Assembly (NCBI RefSeq): GCF_900110875.1
Contig: NZ_FOFM01000001.1
Coordinates: forward strand, 620,001-684,000
DNA: 64,000 bases
From: Pseudovibrio axinellae
Lineage (GTDB): Bacteria > Pseudomonadota > Alphaproteobacteria > Rhizobiales > Stappiaceae
Direction: 5' to 3'
Every line of letters starts with the position of its first letter. The stretch's first letter is position 1. Of the stretch, positions 18,553 to 27,169 are shown in pieces. The notes under the pieces were generated by a model, which was not told the origin of the DNA, did no database searches, and saw nothing but the letters and a program-made list of their open reading frames with translations. A program made the position numbers and the translations under genes.

Positions 18553-20208
18553 TTATTCCGCTGGCGCCAGTGCAGGCTGACCTGCAGCGTCACTTTCGAG
18601 TTCTTCACCTACGCGCACTGTCATCACAAGGTTGTAAACCATGATGAGAGCACCTGCGAGGAAGAGAAGACCACCAAACGCGCGCATGACGTAGAACGGA
18701 TACATCGCATCTACTGTGTCGATGAATGAGTACTCAAGGAAGCCGAGGCTGTCATAAGCACGCCACATCAGGCCTTGCATGATGCCAGATACCCACATGG
18801 AGCAGATGTAGAACACAATGCCCATAGTAGAGACCCAGAAGTGCCAGTTAACGAGGCGAAGTGAGTACAGAGACTTCTTATTGTAGAGCCAAGGAACAAG
18901 GCAGTACAAAGCACCAAAGGAGATGTAACCAACCCAACCAAGAGCACCTGCGTGTACATGGCCAATTGTCCAGTCAGTGTAGTGAGACAAACCGTTCACT
19001 GCACGAATAGACATCAATGGCCCTTCGAAGGTTGCCATGCCGTAGAAGGCTACGGAAACCACCATCATACGCAGAACAGGGTCAGTACGAAGCTTGTCCC
19101 AAGCACCGGACAAGGTCATCAGACCATTGATCATACCACCCCAGGACGGCATCCAAAGGATAATAGAGAAGGTCATACCAAGCGTAGACGCCCACTGTGG
19201 CAGTGAGGTGTAATGCAAGTGGTGAGGACCAGCCCAGATGTATAGGAAGATCAGCGCCCAAAAGTGTACAATTGACAGGCGGTAAGAATAAACCGGACGC
19301 TCAGCACGCTTCGGAATGAAGTAGTACATGATTGCCAGGAAGCCAGCTGTCAGGAAGAAGCCCACTGCGTTATGGCCATACCACCACTGCACCATCGCAT
19401 CCTGCACACCAGACCAAACGATGTAGGACTTGGTGGAGTAGATGCTTACTGGGAGCGAGGCGTTGTTGAACAAGTGCAGAACAGCAATTGTTACGATGAA
19501 CGCAAGGTAGAACCAGTTTGCCACATAAATGTGAGATTCCTTACGCCGCCAAATGACGCCGAGGAATGTCAGCAGGTATCCGACCCATACAACGGTCAGC
19601 AGCCAATCAGCATACCATTCTGGTTCAGCGTACTCTTTACCCTGTGTAACACCGAGGAGGTAACCGGTACCTGCCACAACGATGAAAAGGTTGTAACCGA
19701 GAACGACAAACCATGGGGCAATTGCGCCTGGCAAACGTGCCTGACAGGTGCGTTGCACAACGTAGAATGAAGTCGCGATAAGCACGTTACCGCCGAACGC
19801 AAAAATAACAGCAGAAGTATGCAGTGGACGAAGCCGTCCAAAATTGATCCATGGCAGGTCAAAGTTCAGAGCTGGGAAAGCCAGCTGAGATGCGATGATC
19901 ACTCCTACCAAGAAGCCCGCGATACCCCAGAAAACAGATGCCCACGTCGTGAATTTAACAGGGCCCATGTTGTAGTTAGGCTTACCGTTAATTTCCAGCG
20001 GTGCGGGAGTATTGTTTCCGTCGAAGTATCGGCGAAAAATGTAAAAAATACCTGCTAATGATGCAAGTGCAATCAATGCGGTATGAAATGCTAAGACCTG
20101 ATCCCAGGTTTTCCCTGCGATGACCAGACAGAAAATCGCTATCGCGAGAAGAAGGAGGGAAAATCCGCCTTCTTCGAGCGACAGATATCTGACTTTCCGC
20201 TCACCCAT
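18553..20208 (-). CDS. ccoN: cbb3-type cytochrome c oxidase subunit I
   Basis: Catalytic subunit of the high-affinity cbb3 terminal oxidase, with about twelve membrane helices and the haem b/haem b3-CuB centre. Visible family stretches include [63 protein letters not shown] with the CuB histidines, and [18 protein letters not shown] start at the ATG at 20208 ([13 protein letters not shown], 551 aa); an ATG at 20241 is the alternative. The start at 20301 is excluded, because it lies inside the FNR box. First gene of ccoNOQP, with an anaerobic-type promoter upstream. Confidence 0.95.
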   Translation of the reverse strand: MGERKVRYLSLEEGGFSLLLLAIAIFCLVIAGKTWDQVLAFHTALIALASLAGIFYIFRRYFDGNNTPAPLEINGKPNYNMGPVKFTTWASVFWGIAGFLVGVIIASQLAFPALNFDLPWINFGRLRPLHTSAVIFAFGGNVLIATSFYVVQRTCQARLPGAIAPWFVVLGYNLFIVVAGTGYLLGVTQGKEYAEPEWYADWLLTVVWVGYLLTFLGVIWRRKESHIYVANWFYLAFIVTIAVLHLFNNASLPVSIYSTKSYIVWSGVQDAMVQWWYGHNAVGFFLTAGFLAIMYYFIPKRAERPVYSYRLSIVHFWALIFLYIWAGPHHLHYTSLPQWASTLGMTFSIILWMPSWGGMINGLMTLSGAWDKLRTDPVLRMMVVSVAFYGMATFEGPLMSIRAVNGLSHYTDWTIGHVHAGALGWVGYISFGALYCLVPWLYNKKSLYSLRLVNWHFWVSTMGIVFYICSMWVSGIMQGLMWRAYDSLGFLEYSFIDTVDAMYPFYVMRAFGGLLFLAGALIMVYNLVMTVRVGEELESDAAGQPALAPAE

Positions 20209-20257
20209 GATGTTCGCCCCATATAAAGTAAACAAGCTCATCCGGATAGGAGAACCT

Positions 20258-20306
20258 GAGGGTAGTTCTATGGGTGGCAAAATGCCCCGCCCTTGATACA
20301 TGTCAA
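20258..20306 (-). promoter_or_regulatory. FNR/FixK box and promoter of ccoNOQP
   Basis: Read on the minus strand, TTGAC-ATGT-ATCAA (20293-20306) matches the FNR/FixK consensus TTGAY-N4-RTCAA exactly. A -10-like TAGAAC at 20270-20265 lies at the distance expected of a class II FNR promoter (box centred near -41.5), giving a start near 20258. Confidence 0.85.
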
Positions 20307-20586
20307 AAAAAACTCGAACAAAAAAAATAAAATTACTCTAATTCGCAACTAGACCCCATATTTTCGCATTTTACTCATATATTACATAAGTTTAAGGTCA
20401 GATGCGTTGTTTTGGCGCAGTTTGGAGCACCTTTCAGTGCTCTCTCAAAATCTCGCGTATTTTGATAGGTAAATCAGCACGAACCCGCATACATAGAATC
20501 ATAATCTGCCGGATTACGGGCGAACATTATACCGCAGCGCACAATTGCTTTTGGTTCAGCCTTATTTACCCGCGATGGAACACCGC
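20307..20586. other. Intergenic between ccoN promoter and the AbrB-type gene
   Basis: AT-rich; contains A-runs next to the FNR box. No gene, terminator hairpin or second operator recognised. Confidence 0.4.
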
Positions 20587-21678
20587 CTACTCGCTGGCAG
20601 CTTGTTGGAGAGGAACCGGGCCCAGAACATATCGCGTCACGAGTGGCATTAGCGCCAGGAGGCCGATAAAACGGGCCAGTTGATGTGTTGCTACGAAGAC
20701 CGGATCGATATCAAGAAGGATTGAAATCAGCAGCATTGCCTCCATTCCCCCTGGGGCAAATGCAAGAAAAACCTTATCAAACGAGATCGACAGCGCCCAA
20801 GACGTTATCAGAGCGCCTGTTAAGGCAACGGACAAACTAATCGCAAAAACCACAAGCGATGTTCCAAGCATAGGCCGTAGTGCTTTTGCATCCATCTTGC
20901 TTATATATAAACCGACTGTGGTGCCCATGATGGTGTAACAAGGCATTATAAGCCAGACAGGCAATGCAAACTCCATGAACCCAGTTGAATTAAGGAGTAC
21001 ACTTACGAAGAAAGCCCCGGTTAGAAAGCCTGATGGCATTCGTAGTTTTTGGGCGCCAAACCCTGCTGCAGCACATATTCCAAGAGCAGCGAAAAGCTCA
21101 GTGACAGTCGTTGCAGTAACAACGACAGCAGCTGCGCCATCTTTGATGCCATGAACGCCTCCATCGACGATATTTGAAATGATAAATGGCAGGACTGCGA
21201 TCAAGAGAAAGAGGCGTACAAGTTGGACGACCATAATCCGGTCCATGGGTGCCCCCCTCTCCTGTGCAAGTGCCGCCGTCATCCCCAACGCGCCTGGCAG
21301 TCCGGCAAAAAACGCCTCATCACGCGCCCATCCGCACTTTTTATAGGCATACAGATAAACAACAGATGTAATGCAACTCACAACCATAACCAGCGCCAGT
21401 ATCGAAAATGGCCACACTGCAGCGCCTGCCCAAAAGCCAGGAGAAACTGCGGATCCCATAGCTGCACCTATAAAAATATAATTGGCCGAGACCATCGACT
21501 TGGGAAGCTCCAGCTGTGCATTTGAGAACAAAGGCAGCGATAGTGACTTTGCCAAAACAACAGCAACCATAGGACCTGCGAGATAACTTGCTGGTAGAGA
21601 CAGCGTCTCAAACGCGAGAGCACCAGCACCCCCAAGCGCCAGAACTCCAAGCAAATTCAGTTTGTCTTTTCCAGTCAT
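20587..21678 (-). CDS. AbrB family integral membrane protein
   Basis: Polytopic inner-membrane protein of 363 residues with about ten hydrophobic segments in two related halves; repeated patterns such as LPASYLAGPMVAV and RMPSGFLTGAFFVSV mark the AbrB (PF05145) family, whose members were once called putative ammonia monooxygenases. It is not related to the DNA-binding AbrB of Bacillus. Motifs include GLPGALGMTAALAQERGAPMDRI and AFAPGGMEAMLLISILL. GGTAAGG precedes the ATG at 21678. Substrate unknown. It lies between ccoN and hemN but has no FNR box of its own that I can see. Confidence 0.82.
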   Translation of the reverse strand: MTGKDKLNLLGVLALGGAGALAFETLSLPASYLAGPMVAVVLAKSLSLPLFSNAQLELPKSMVSANYIFIGAAMGSAVSPGFWAGAAVWPFSILALVMVVSCITSVVYLYAYKKCGWARDEAFFAGLPGALGMTAALAQERGAPMDRIMVVQLVRLFLLIAVLPFIISNIVDGGVHGIKDGAAAVVVTATTVTELFAALGICAAAGFGAQKLRMPSGFLTGAFFVSVLLNSTGFMEFALPVWLIMPCYTIMGTTVGLYISKMDAKALRPMLGTSLVVFAISLSVALTGALITSWALSISFDKVFLAFAPGGMEAMLLISILLDIDPVFVATHQLARFIGLLALMPLVTRYVLGPVPLQQAASE

Positions 21679-21846
21679 GGCCTTACCTCTCACCATCTAA
21701 TAGGACAACAGAGATACAAACAGCAATTCATATGATCAATCTTGATTCAATCAATCAATGTATCCTTTCAACCTGGAGCTATGGACACGCGCACAAACAC
21801 GTCGAATTAATTGATCGCACTTGAGTTTTTTAAAAACTCCGTGATG

Positions 21847-21893
21847 TTGACAGGGATCAAAGTCGAATTAGTCCATTTGCGTATGGTAGCGTT
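21847..21893 (+). promoter_or_regulatory. FNR/FixK box and promoter of hemN
   Basis: TTGAC-AGGG-ATCAA at 21847-21860 matches the FNR/FixK consensus exactly. A -10-like TATGGT at 21882-21887 gives the box a -40.5 to -41.5 position, which places transcription start at about 21893-21895, at the hemN ATG. Confidence 0.85.
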
Positions 21894-23243
21894 ATGACCG
21901 ATCTAGAGCAAAAATATGCGTCGCTGAACGTACCTCGTTATACCTCTTACCCAACTGCACCTCATTTCAGTGAAGCAGTAGGGCCTGCGATCTATGGTGA
22001 CTGGCTGGAGAGTATTCCTCGTGACACCCCGTTGTCGCTCTATCTGCACGTGCCGTTTTGTCAGGAAATGTGCCACTACTGCGGTTGCAATACCAAAGCG
22101 ACTAAGAAGATCCAGCCCGTGCTGGCTTATGTCGAATTGATGCTCAAAGAGATTGACCTTGTGCTTGCACGACTTGGAACAGGTCGCGCTGTTCATCATA
22201 TTCATTGGGGTGGTGGGACGCCGAGTCTGGTTCCTCGGGAAGCTTTTCTAAAAATTGTCGAAAAGCTTAAGGCCAACTTCGTGTTCACTGATGATATTGA
22301 ACATGCAATTGAACTTGACCCAAGGACAGTGGGAGATTATCTCGCCGAAACACTCAAGATGGCGGGTATCACACGCACCAGTCTTGGTGTGCAGGACTTT
22401 GATGAAGATGTTCAAAAACAGATTGGTCGAATTCAGCCTCTCAAAACAGTCGAGAAAGCAGTTGCTGCGCTCCGCAATGTTGGACTGAATGATATCAATT
22501 TTGACTTGATGTACGGCTTGCCAGGCCAGTCCGAAAAAACAATCCGCGAAACTGTCGAGTATACAAAAGCCTTGGCACCAGGCCGCGTCGCACTCTTTGG
22601 ATATGCGCACGTTCCTTGGTTCAAGAAACACCAGCAGCTGATTAAAGAAGAAAACCTTCCTGGCACCAACGAACGGATCATGCTTTCTGACGTGTCACGC
22701 GATGCGCTCGTTGAAGCAGGCTACGACGTTATTGGTCTTGACCACTTTGCCCTGCCAACCGACGAGATGGCGATTGCACTCAAAGAGGGTCGCTTACGCC
22801 GGAACTTCCAAGGCTATACCACAGACAATGCGGACTGCCTGATCGGTTTTGGCTGTAGCTCTATCGGCTTCCTACCACAGGGGTATGTGCAAACAACACC
22901 TTCTGCGCGTGAATGGGAGCGTATGCTGGCTGATGAAACCCTACCAATTAAGAAGGGTATTGCTGTTGACCAGATCGATCTCTGTCGTGCAGAGATCATC
23001 ATGCAACTGATGACCTACTATCAGGTCGACTATGCAGCAAAAGCTCAAAAATACGGTCTGCCTGCAGGTGAATTCGATAAGATTCCCGAAGCGCTGCAAG
23101 ACATGGTGAACGATGCCGTTGTTGAGCAAAACGGAACGACTGTGACAGTTACCAATGCTGGGCGTCGGTATGTTCGTGTGGTGGCTGCTGCTTTTGATAG
23201 TTACCTTGCAACACAGCAAGCGCGTCACTCTGTAGCGGTATAA
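21894..23243 (+). CDS. hemN: Oxygen-independent coproporphyrinogen III oxidase
   Basis: Radical-SAM enzyme of 449 residues that decarboxylates coproporphyrinogen III to protoporphyrinogen IX without oxygen. The cluster motif is C56-x3-C60-x2-C63 with the extra C65 typical of HemN (VPFCQEMCHYCGCNT). Other signatures: HWGGGTPSL, IELDPRT, LGVQDFDEDVQKQIGRIQP, NFDLMYGLPGQ and the C-terminal HemN domain with DCLIGFGCSSIG. No clear ribosome binding site precedes the ATG, which fits the leaderless transcript implied by the promoter. A terminator follows. Expression is expected under low oxygen through the FixK-type regulator downstream. Confidence 0.96.
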   Translation: MTDLEQKYASLNVPRYTSYPTAPHFSEAVGPAIYGDWLESIPRDTPLSLYLHVPFCQEMCHYCGCNTKATKKIQPVLAYVELMLKEIDLVLARLGTGRAVHHIHWGGGTPSLVPREAFLKIVEKLKANFVFTDDIEHAIELDPRTVGDYLAETLKMAGITRTSLGVQDFDEDVQKQIGRIQPLKTVEKAVAALRNVGLNDINFDLMYGLPGQSEKTIRETVEYTKALAPGRVALFGYAHVPWFKKHQQLIKEENLPGTNERIMLSDVSRDALVEAGYDVIGLDHFALPTDEMAIALKEGRLRRNFQGYTTDNADCLIGFGCSSIGFLPQGYVQTTPSAREWERMLADETLPIKKGIAVDQIDLCRAEIIMQLMTYYQVDYAAKAQKYGLPAGEFDKIPEALQDMVNDAVVEQNGTTVTVTNAGRRYVRVVAAAFDSYLATQQARHSVAV

Positions 23244-23267
23244 GTTCTTTTCCACTAAAGAAAACAT

Positions 23268-23296
23268 AAAGCGGCTTTTGAGGCCGCTTTTATTTT
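23268..23296 (+). terminator. Terminator of hemN
   Basis: Stem AAAGCGGC/GCCGCTTT with a seven-base loop followed by TATTTT, 25 bases after the hemN stop. Confidence 0.75.
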
Positions 23297-23309
23297 GCAT
23301 ATCTAAAGT

Positions 23310-23336
23310 AAAAAAGGCGCTGAGAACTCAGCGCCT
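23310..23336 (-). terminator. Terminator of the fixK-like gene
   Basis: Perfect 10-bp stem AGGCGCTGAG/CTCAGCGCCT with a two-base loop, followed by a U-run on the minus strand (A-run at 23310-23315). Confidence 0.85.
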
Positions 23337-23415
23337 ACCTCGACTTCACATCAAGCAATTTTGTAAGTGTCTTCTGGCGGGCGCATGTATATGGCCCGTG
23401 CTTCTTGATACAAGC

Positions 23416-24135
23416 CTAGTGCATACCAGTCAGCTGGCAGATACCGCAGATATTGGTGATGTGGATGCTGTCTTGCTTTTCAACCTTGATCAGACCGCGG
23501 CGCTTGAGCTGGGAAATCACGCGGCTTACGGTTTCAATCGTGAGCCCGAGATAGTCCGCAATTTCCTGGCGGGTCATCGAGAGTGCAACCGTCTTGGTAT
23601 CAGGTTTACCTTCTTCAATAGGCCCACTACAGCCGTGTCCACCGCGATTAGGTACAAGGCTCATCAAGAACGTGGAAACTCGTTCAAGAGCAGATTTACG
23701 ACCCAAAAGGACCGTATGCTCATGCAAGGTCTCCATCTGAGACAGTAGGCAACGATTTACATAATGCTGCATCATTGGCGAGGTGGAAATCTCACGGCTC
23801 TCGAAAACCTGAAGCTCTACTTCTGTTAGCGCTTCGGCAGTGCAATCGAAGAATTCACGGTTTGAGAAGCCGAGCATATCGCCTTCACGCAGAATATAAA
23901 CGACCTGACGACGACCATCCGGAAGAAGCTTGTAGAGCATCATAACTCCACGCAGAACCTCGTAGAGACGCTCAGCCTTATCGCCTTCGTAGAAAAGTAC
24001 GTCATGGGCAGACAACCGCTGCTTCCGGCCGGTATTCTTTCCAATACCGTCTGGCTGCTTGAAATTTTCCTGACAACCGTTGAATGGTGCCTGGCCATCA
24101 AGGTCGCTAAACTTTGTCAATGTGGCCGATACCAT
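23416..24135 (-). CDS. fixK: Crp/Fnr-family regulator, FixK type
   Basis: A 239-residue activator with a cyclic-nucleotide-like beta-barrel (about residues 40-130), a dimerisation helix and a C-terminal winged helix. The recognition helix carries E-x-V-S-R in LGLTIETVSRVISQL, the residues FNR-type proteins use to read TTGAT, matching the boxes at ccoN and hemN. Only one Cys occurs near the N-terminus (NGCQENF), so the four-Cys oxygen-sensing Fe-S cluster of FNR/FnrN cannot form; this supports FixK, which takes its signal from FixLJ. GAGGAGGG precedes the ATG at 24135. Symbol given on family and context; its ortholog group was not tested. Confidence 0.85.
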   Translation of the reverse strand: MVSATLTKFSDLDGQAPFNGCQENFKQPDGIGKNTGRKQRLSAHDVLFYEGDKAERLYEVLRGVMMLYKLLPDGRRQVVYILREGDMLGFSNREFFDCTAEALTEVELQVFESREISTSPMMQHYVNRCLLSQMETLHEHTVLLGRKSALERVSTFLMSLVPNRGGHGCSGPIEEGKPDTKTVALSMTRQEIADYLGLTIETVSRVISQLKRRGLIKVEKQDSIHITNICGICQLTGMH

Positions 24136-24332
24136 AGTCCCTCCTCGCGGATACCTCCGCAAACATCGTGCCTAAGCAAGTAGCGAAAACTATTCGTGTA
24201 TTCTCTAAATGCCTCTGGGCTCTGACAAGCATCCGTCACTGCTTGCCTGAACCGTTGATGCAGATTTAATGATAAGAATGCAACGCCAAAATACGCATTA
24301 AAACCTAGGAGCCAGAATCCCAAAAAAGTAAT

Positions 24333-24346
24333 TTGATCTGGAACAA
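24333..24346. promoter_or_regulatory. Near-consensus FNR/FixK half-palindrome upstream of fixK
   Basis: TTGAT-CTGG-AACAA has one mismatch to TTGAY-N4-RTCAA and lies about 200 bases before the fixK ATG, just after the orphan receiver gene. It could mediate autoregulation. Confidence 0.35.
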
Positions 24347-24370
24347 ACGTTTTTTTGCGCTAAATCAACT

Positions 24371-24706
24371 TTACACGTACGTCAATAAATCTTGTTCTTT
24401 CAGTGGCTTACGTACAATAGGCGTGGCGTTCATTTTTGGCAGTTCTCGTGTAATCTTCCAGAGTGGCTGACCACTGATTGCGACAATTTGTGGCGCTTCA
24501 TCCAAAGCCGCGACCTTCTCAATCAAGTCAGAACCAGCTAGCCCAGGAAGGTGGAGGTCGACAAAAACAGTGTCTTCTAAACGCGGTGACGCATCTGCAA
24601 GAAACGATTCTCCGTCTGCGAACGCCGCGCAAGAGAGATCCAGGCTCTCAAACATCCTGGCAATCGCATCGCGCACAGAAACATCATCTTCAACGATATA
24701 GATCAC
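24371..24706 (-). CDS. Stand-alone FixJ-like receiver domain protein
   Basis: A 111-residue receiver with no output domain. From the GTG at 24706 it reads MIYIVEDDVSVRDAIARMF, with acidic Asp7/Asp8, phospho-acceptor Asp50 in VFVDLHLPGLAG, Ser in VAISGQ and the conserved Lys in IVRKPLKEQDLL. No ATG exists near the domain start; the open frame runs 22 codons further up, but these look non-coding. It lies between fixK and fixJ, so it may compete with FixJ for phosphate from FixL. That role is inference from position. Confidence 0.75.
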   Translation of the reverse strand: MIYIVEDDVSVRDAIARMFESLDLSCAAFADGESFLADASPRLEDTVFVDLHLPGLAGSDLIEKVAALDEAPQIVAISGQPLWKITRELPKMNATPIVRKPLKEQDLLTYV

Positions 24707-24880
24707 AACAAACCCCAGCGTTGTTCTCGTAGCTAGTGAGGTGAAGCACAAAGGTGCAGCACTTTGCCTCACCAGTTACTTTAAACAAGCACTGGGGTCT
24801 TGTAATGCGTAGTAACACTCGGCGGAGCTAAGTTTGGCCGAAAGTATATATCGCCTTGATTAGCCCAAATTTAGGCGCGC

Positions 24881-25489
24881 TCAAGCAGCAGGTGGTTCAC
24901 CTGTCAAAACAATGCGCACCAAGTCAGCAGCATTGCGGGCACCAAGCTTTTCCATGATACGCGCACGATGAACCTCAACAGTACGCGGGGAAATCTTGAG
25001 ATTTCGACCTGCTTCTTTGTTCGAAGAACCAGCGGTGATTTCGATCAGAACTTGACGTTCGCGTGGTGTCAGTGTCTCTGCGCCAGCAAAATTCATGGTG
25101 CTGGAACCAGCCGCTTGTGCATTTCTGGAAACCGCTTCACGAACACGTGATATGATGGACTCTACATCAAACGGCTTTTCAACAAAGTCGTAGGCGCCAA
25201 ATTTGATCGCCTCAACAGCCATCGGAATATCGCCCTGGCCAGAGATGATGAAGATTGGTGCAGAGAACTTTTCACCGTTCAGGCTTTTGAGAATATCAAT
25301 ACCTGACCGGCCTGGCATATGAACGTCAAGCAGCACACAACTTGGTGTCTCTTCTTCTACGCCACTAAGAAACTCTTCAGCGTTCGCAAAGGATTTTACG
25401 CGAAATCCTTCTGTCTCAAACAGTAGCGAGAGTGCGTCGCGAACCGCAGGATCATCGTCAACAATATGGATCACAGACGGCATTGTCAT
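24881..25489 (-). CDS. fixJ: Two-component response regulator FixJ
   Basis: A 202-residue regulator. The receiver (residues 5-120) starts VIHIVDDDPAVRDALSLLF, with phospho-acceptor Asp55 in CVLLDVHMPGRSG, Thr/Ser switch in FIISGQGDIPMAVEAIKFGAYDFVEKPF, and the conserved Lys in VEKPF. A LuxR/FixJ helix-turn-helix follows (LTPRERQVLIEI, then ISPRTVEVHRARIMEKL). FixJ-phosphate activates fixK and related promoters under low oxygen. The fixL gene ends upstream 28 bases away on the same strand, so the two are very likely one transcript. Confidence 0.94.
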   Translation of the reverse strand: MTMPSVIHIVDDDPAVRDALSLLFETEGFRVKSFANAEEFLSGVEEETPSCVLLDVHMPGRSGIDILKSLNGEKFSAPIFIISGQGDIPMAVEAIKFGAYDFVEKPFDVESIISRVREAVSRNAQAAGSSTMNFAGAETLTPRERQVLIEITAGSSNKEAGRNLKISPRTVEVHRARIMEKLGARNAADLVRIVLTGEPPAA

Positions 25490-25517
25490 GATTGCTCAGG
25501 TCCTTATTCTTTTTGTT

Positions 25518-26642
25518 CTAAACAACAGCTTCAGCTTTGCTTGTTGCCTTTGAGTTTACCGGGAGCCGCAAAGTGAAGGTTGCACCTTTACCTTCCTCGT
25601 ATGGTTCCACAGTCAAGTCTCCACCATGATTTTGGGCTATGCTTCGGGAAATCGCAAGTCCAATACCCAGACCGCGCCGCTTTGTCCCAGTAAAGGCCTT
25701 AAAAAGGTGCGACACTACATCCTCATCCAACCCTGCTCCGGTATCCGTAACCTTAACAAAAACGTTCTCTTCGTCTCGTTCTACAGATACGACTACTTTC
25801 TTAACAGGTCGATCCTTTACAGCCTCTCCGGCATTTCGGATCAAATTAACGAGAATCTGTTGTATTTGTACGGAATCCAACTCCAGATGGTAGTTGTAGT
25901 CGACGAAAGAAGAAACAAACTCCACATCGTCAGTTTCCTGACCGACACGAACCAGCTCAAGACAGTCATCAATCAGCGTCGCTAAGCCTGTGCCGATACA
26001 TTGCGGTGCCTGTCGTTCGACAAAGTTACGCATTCGCTGGATGATCTGCCCTGCCCGAGCTGCTTCCGTCACAGCCTTGTCCATCAGAGTGATCATAGCC
26101 TCATCTGGCTGCTCTGTCGCCCTTGCACGGCGAGCACCTGTTTGCAGGTATAGCATCAACGCCGTGAGGGGTTGGTTTACTTCGTGTGCAATCGCAGCGC
26201 CCATTTCATCAAGCGCATTTACTCGTGTCATGGTCACCAAATTGGACTGAAGGACGCGCAGGCGCTCTTCATATTCTTTTGTCGCGCGCAAATCCTTGAG
26301 CACACCAATAAACTGATGACCGCTCTCGGTTTGTGCCTCCCCGACGGAAAGTTCAACCGGGATCTGTGTTCCGTCCTTATGACGCGCAACGACCTCGCGC
26401 CCGATGCCAACAACTCTTGCATCACCAGACTTGAGGTACTTTTGGATATAGCCGTCATGCTGTGCAGCAACAGCGTCCGGCATCAATAAATTTACGTTCT
26501 GCCCGACGGCTTCTTCGCTTGTGTAGCCAAAGAGGTTCTCGCAAGCACGGTTATAGACCTGGATCGTTGCGTTATCATCGATGATGATGATGCCATTTAC
26601 GGCAGTGTCCAGCACACTGTGCAAGCATGAAGAGGAGACCAT
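25518..26642 (-). CDS. fixL: Oxygen-sensing histidine kinase FixL (soluble, one PAS domain)
   Basis: A 374-residue kinase without membrane segments. The single PAS domain (about residues 5-120) is the haem type: His62 in QHDGYIQKYL aligns with the haem ligand His200 of Bradyrhizobium FixL and Arg82 in VVGIGREV with its Arg220; Lys68 replaces Arg206. The HisKA domain has His153 in IAHEVNQPLTAL; the ATPase domain has NLIRNAGEA, DTGAGL and RGLGIGLAISRSI. Bradyrhizobium FixL has two PAS domains and Sinorhizobium FixL has membrane helices; this one has neither. Oxygen leaving the haem should switch on the kinase, which phosphorylates FixJ. Confidence 0.92.
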   Translation of the reverse strand: MVSSSCLHSVLDTAVNGIIIIDDNATIQVYNRACENLFGYTSEEAVGQNVNLLMPDAVAAQHDGYIQKYLKSGDARVVGIGREVVARHKDGTQIPVELSVGEAQTESGHQFIGVLKDLRATKEYEERLRVLQSNLVTMTRVNALDEMGAAIAHEVNQPLTALMLYLQTGARRARATEQPDEAMITLMDKAVTEAARAGQIIQRMRNFVERQAPQCIGTGLATLIDDCLELVRVGQETDDVEFVSSFVDYNYHLELDSVQIQQILVNLIRNAGEAVKDRPVKKVVVSVERDEENVFVKVTDTGAGLDEDVVSHLFKAFTGTKRRGLGIGLAISRSIAQNHGGDLTVEPYEEGKGATFTLRLPVNSKATSKAEAVV

Positions 26643-27169
26643 AGCAGTTTCCTAGTTGTTGTAGGCGTACCCGTCCGCTTATGTTCACGGGTATATAGAT
26701 GGGTATTTTGACTAACCTGCTACCCCAAGCCTCTAGCTAGGTCAATCACCTAGCCTGCGACGGATTTAACCTCCAATTTTCTTAAATTTGCTGATATTTC
26801 TCCAGACTGAAGAACACTCACTAAACCTATAGGTGAATTTTTGCGATAAAAGCTCTGAGAGAGCAGAGATAGAGGCCTCACTCCAAAGTAAGCTACTGCT
26901 TCAAACCCCAAAGAACCCTTAGGTTTATTAAAAAATATGGCTATTCTATCTCCTTTAGAGATGGCACCTTAATTCCTGCTTAAATTGGAATAAGACCAAA
27001 CTGCACCAACTAAAAGTAGAAGAGGCGAACACTCGTATGGCGCGTATATGTCGCAGGTCAAATTGATTTCAAACGCCATTTTTTCCACTGCAACACCCCC
27101 AGTCTCAGCCCTTATCGCACCTAGGAAAAGTACTTTAATGAGTCGAGGCTACAGATCTACAGGCAGTTG
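26643..27169. other. Intergenic upstream of fixL; contains a 7-bp palindrome
   Basis: About 530 bases without a supported gene. The only clear structure is GCTAGGT-CAATC-ACCTAGC at 26736-26754, about 95 bases before the fixL ATG, a possible operator or hairpin. No FNR box with both halves intact was found. Confidence 0.45.

Noticed and set aside
20240-20301. Longer ccoN reading frame starting at 20301
   Set aside because: That ATG lies inside the FNR box and upstream of the predicted transcription start.
21742-21754. TTGAT-TCA-ATCAA as a second FNR box near hemN
   Set aside because: The spacer is three bases instead of four, so the half-sites would be out of register; the perfect box at 21847 explains hemN control.
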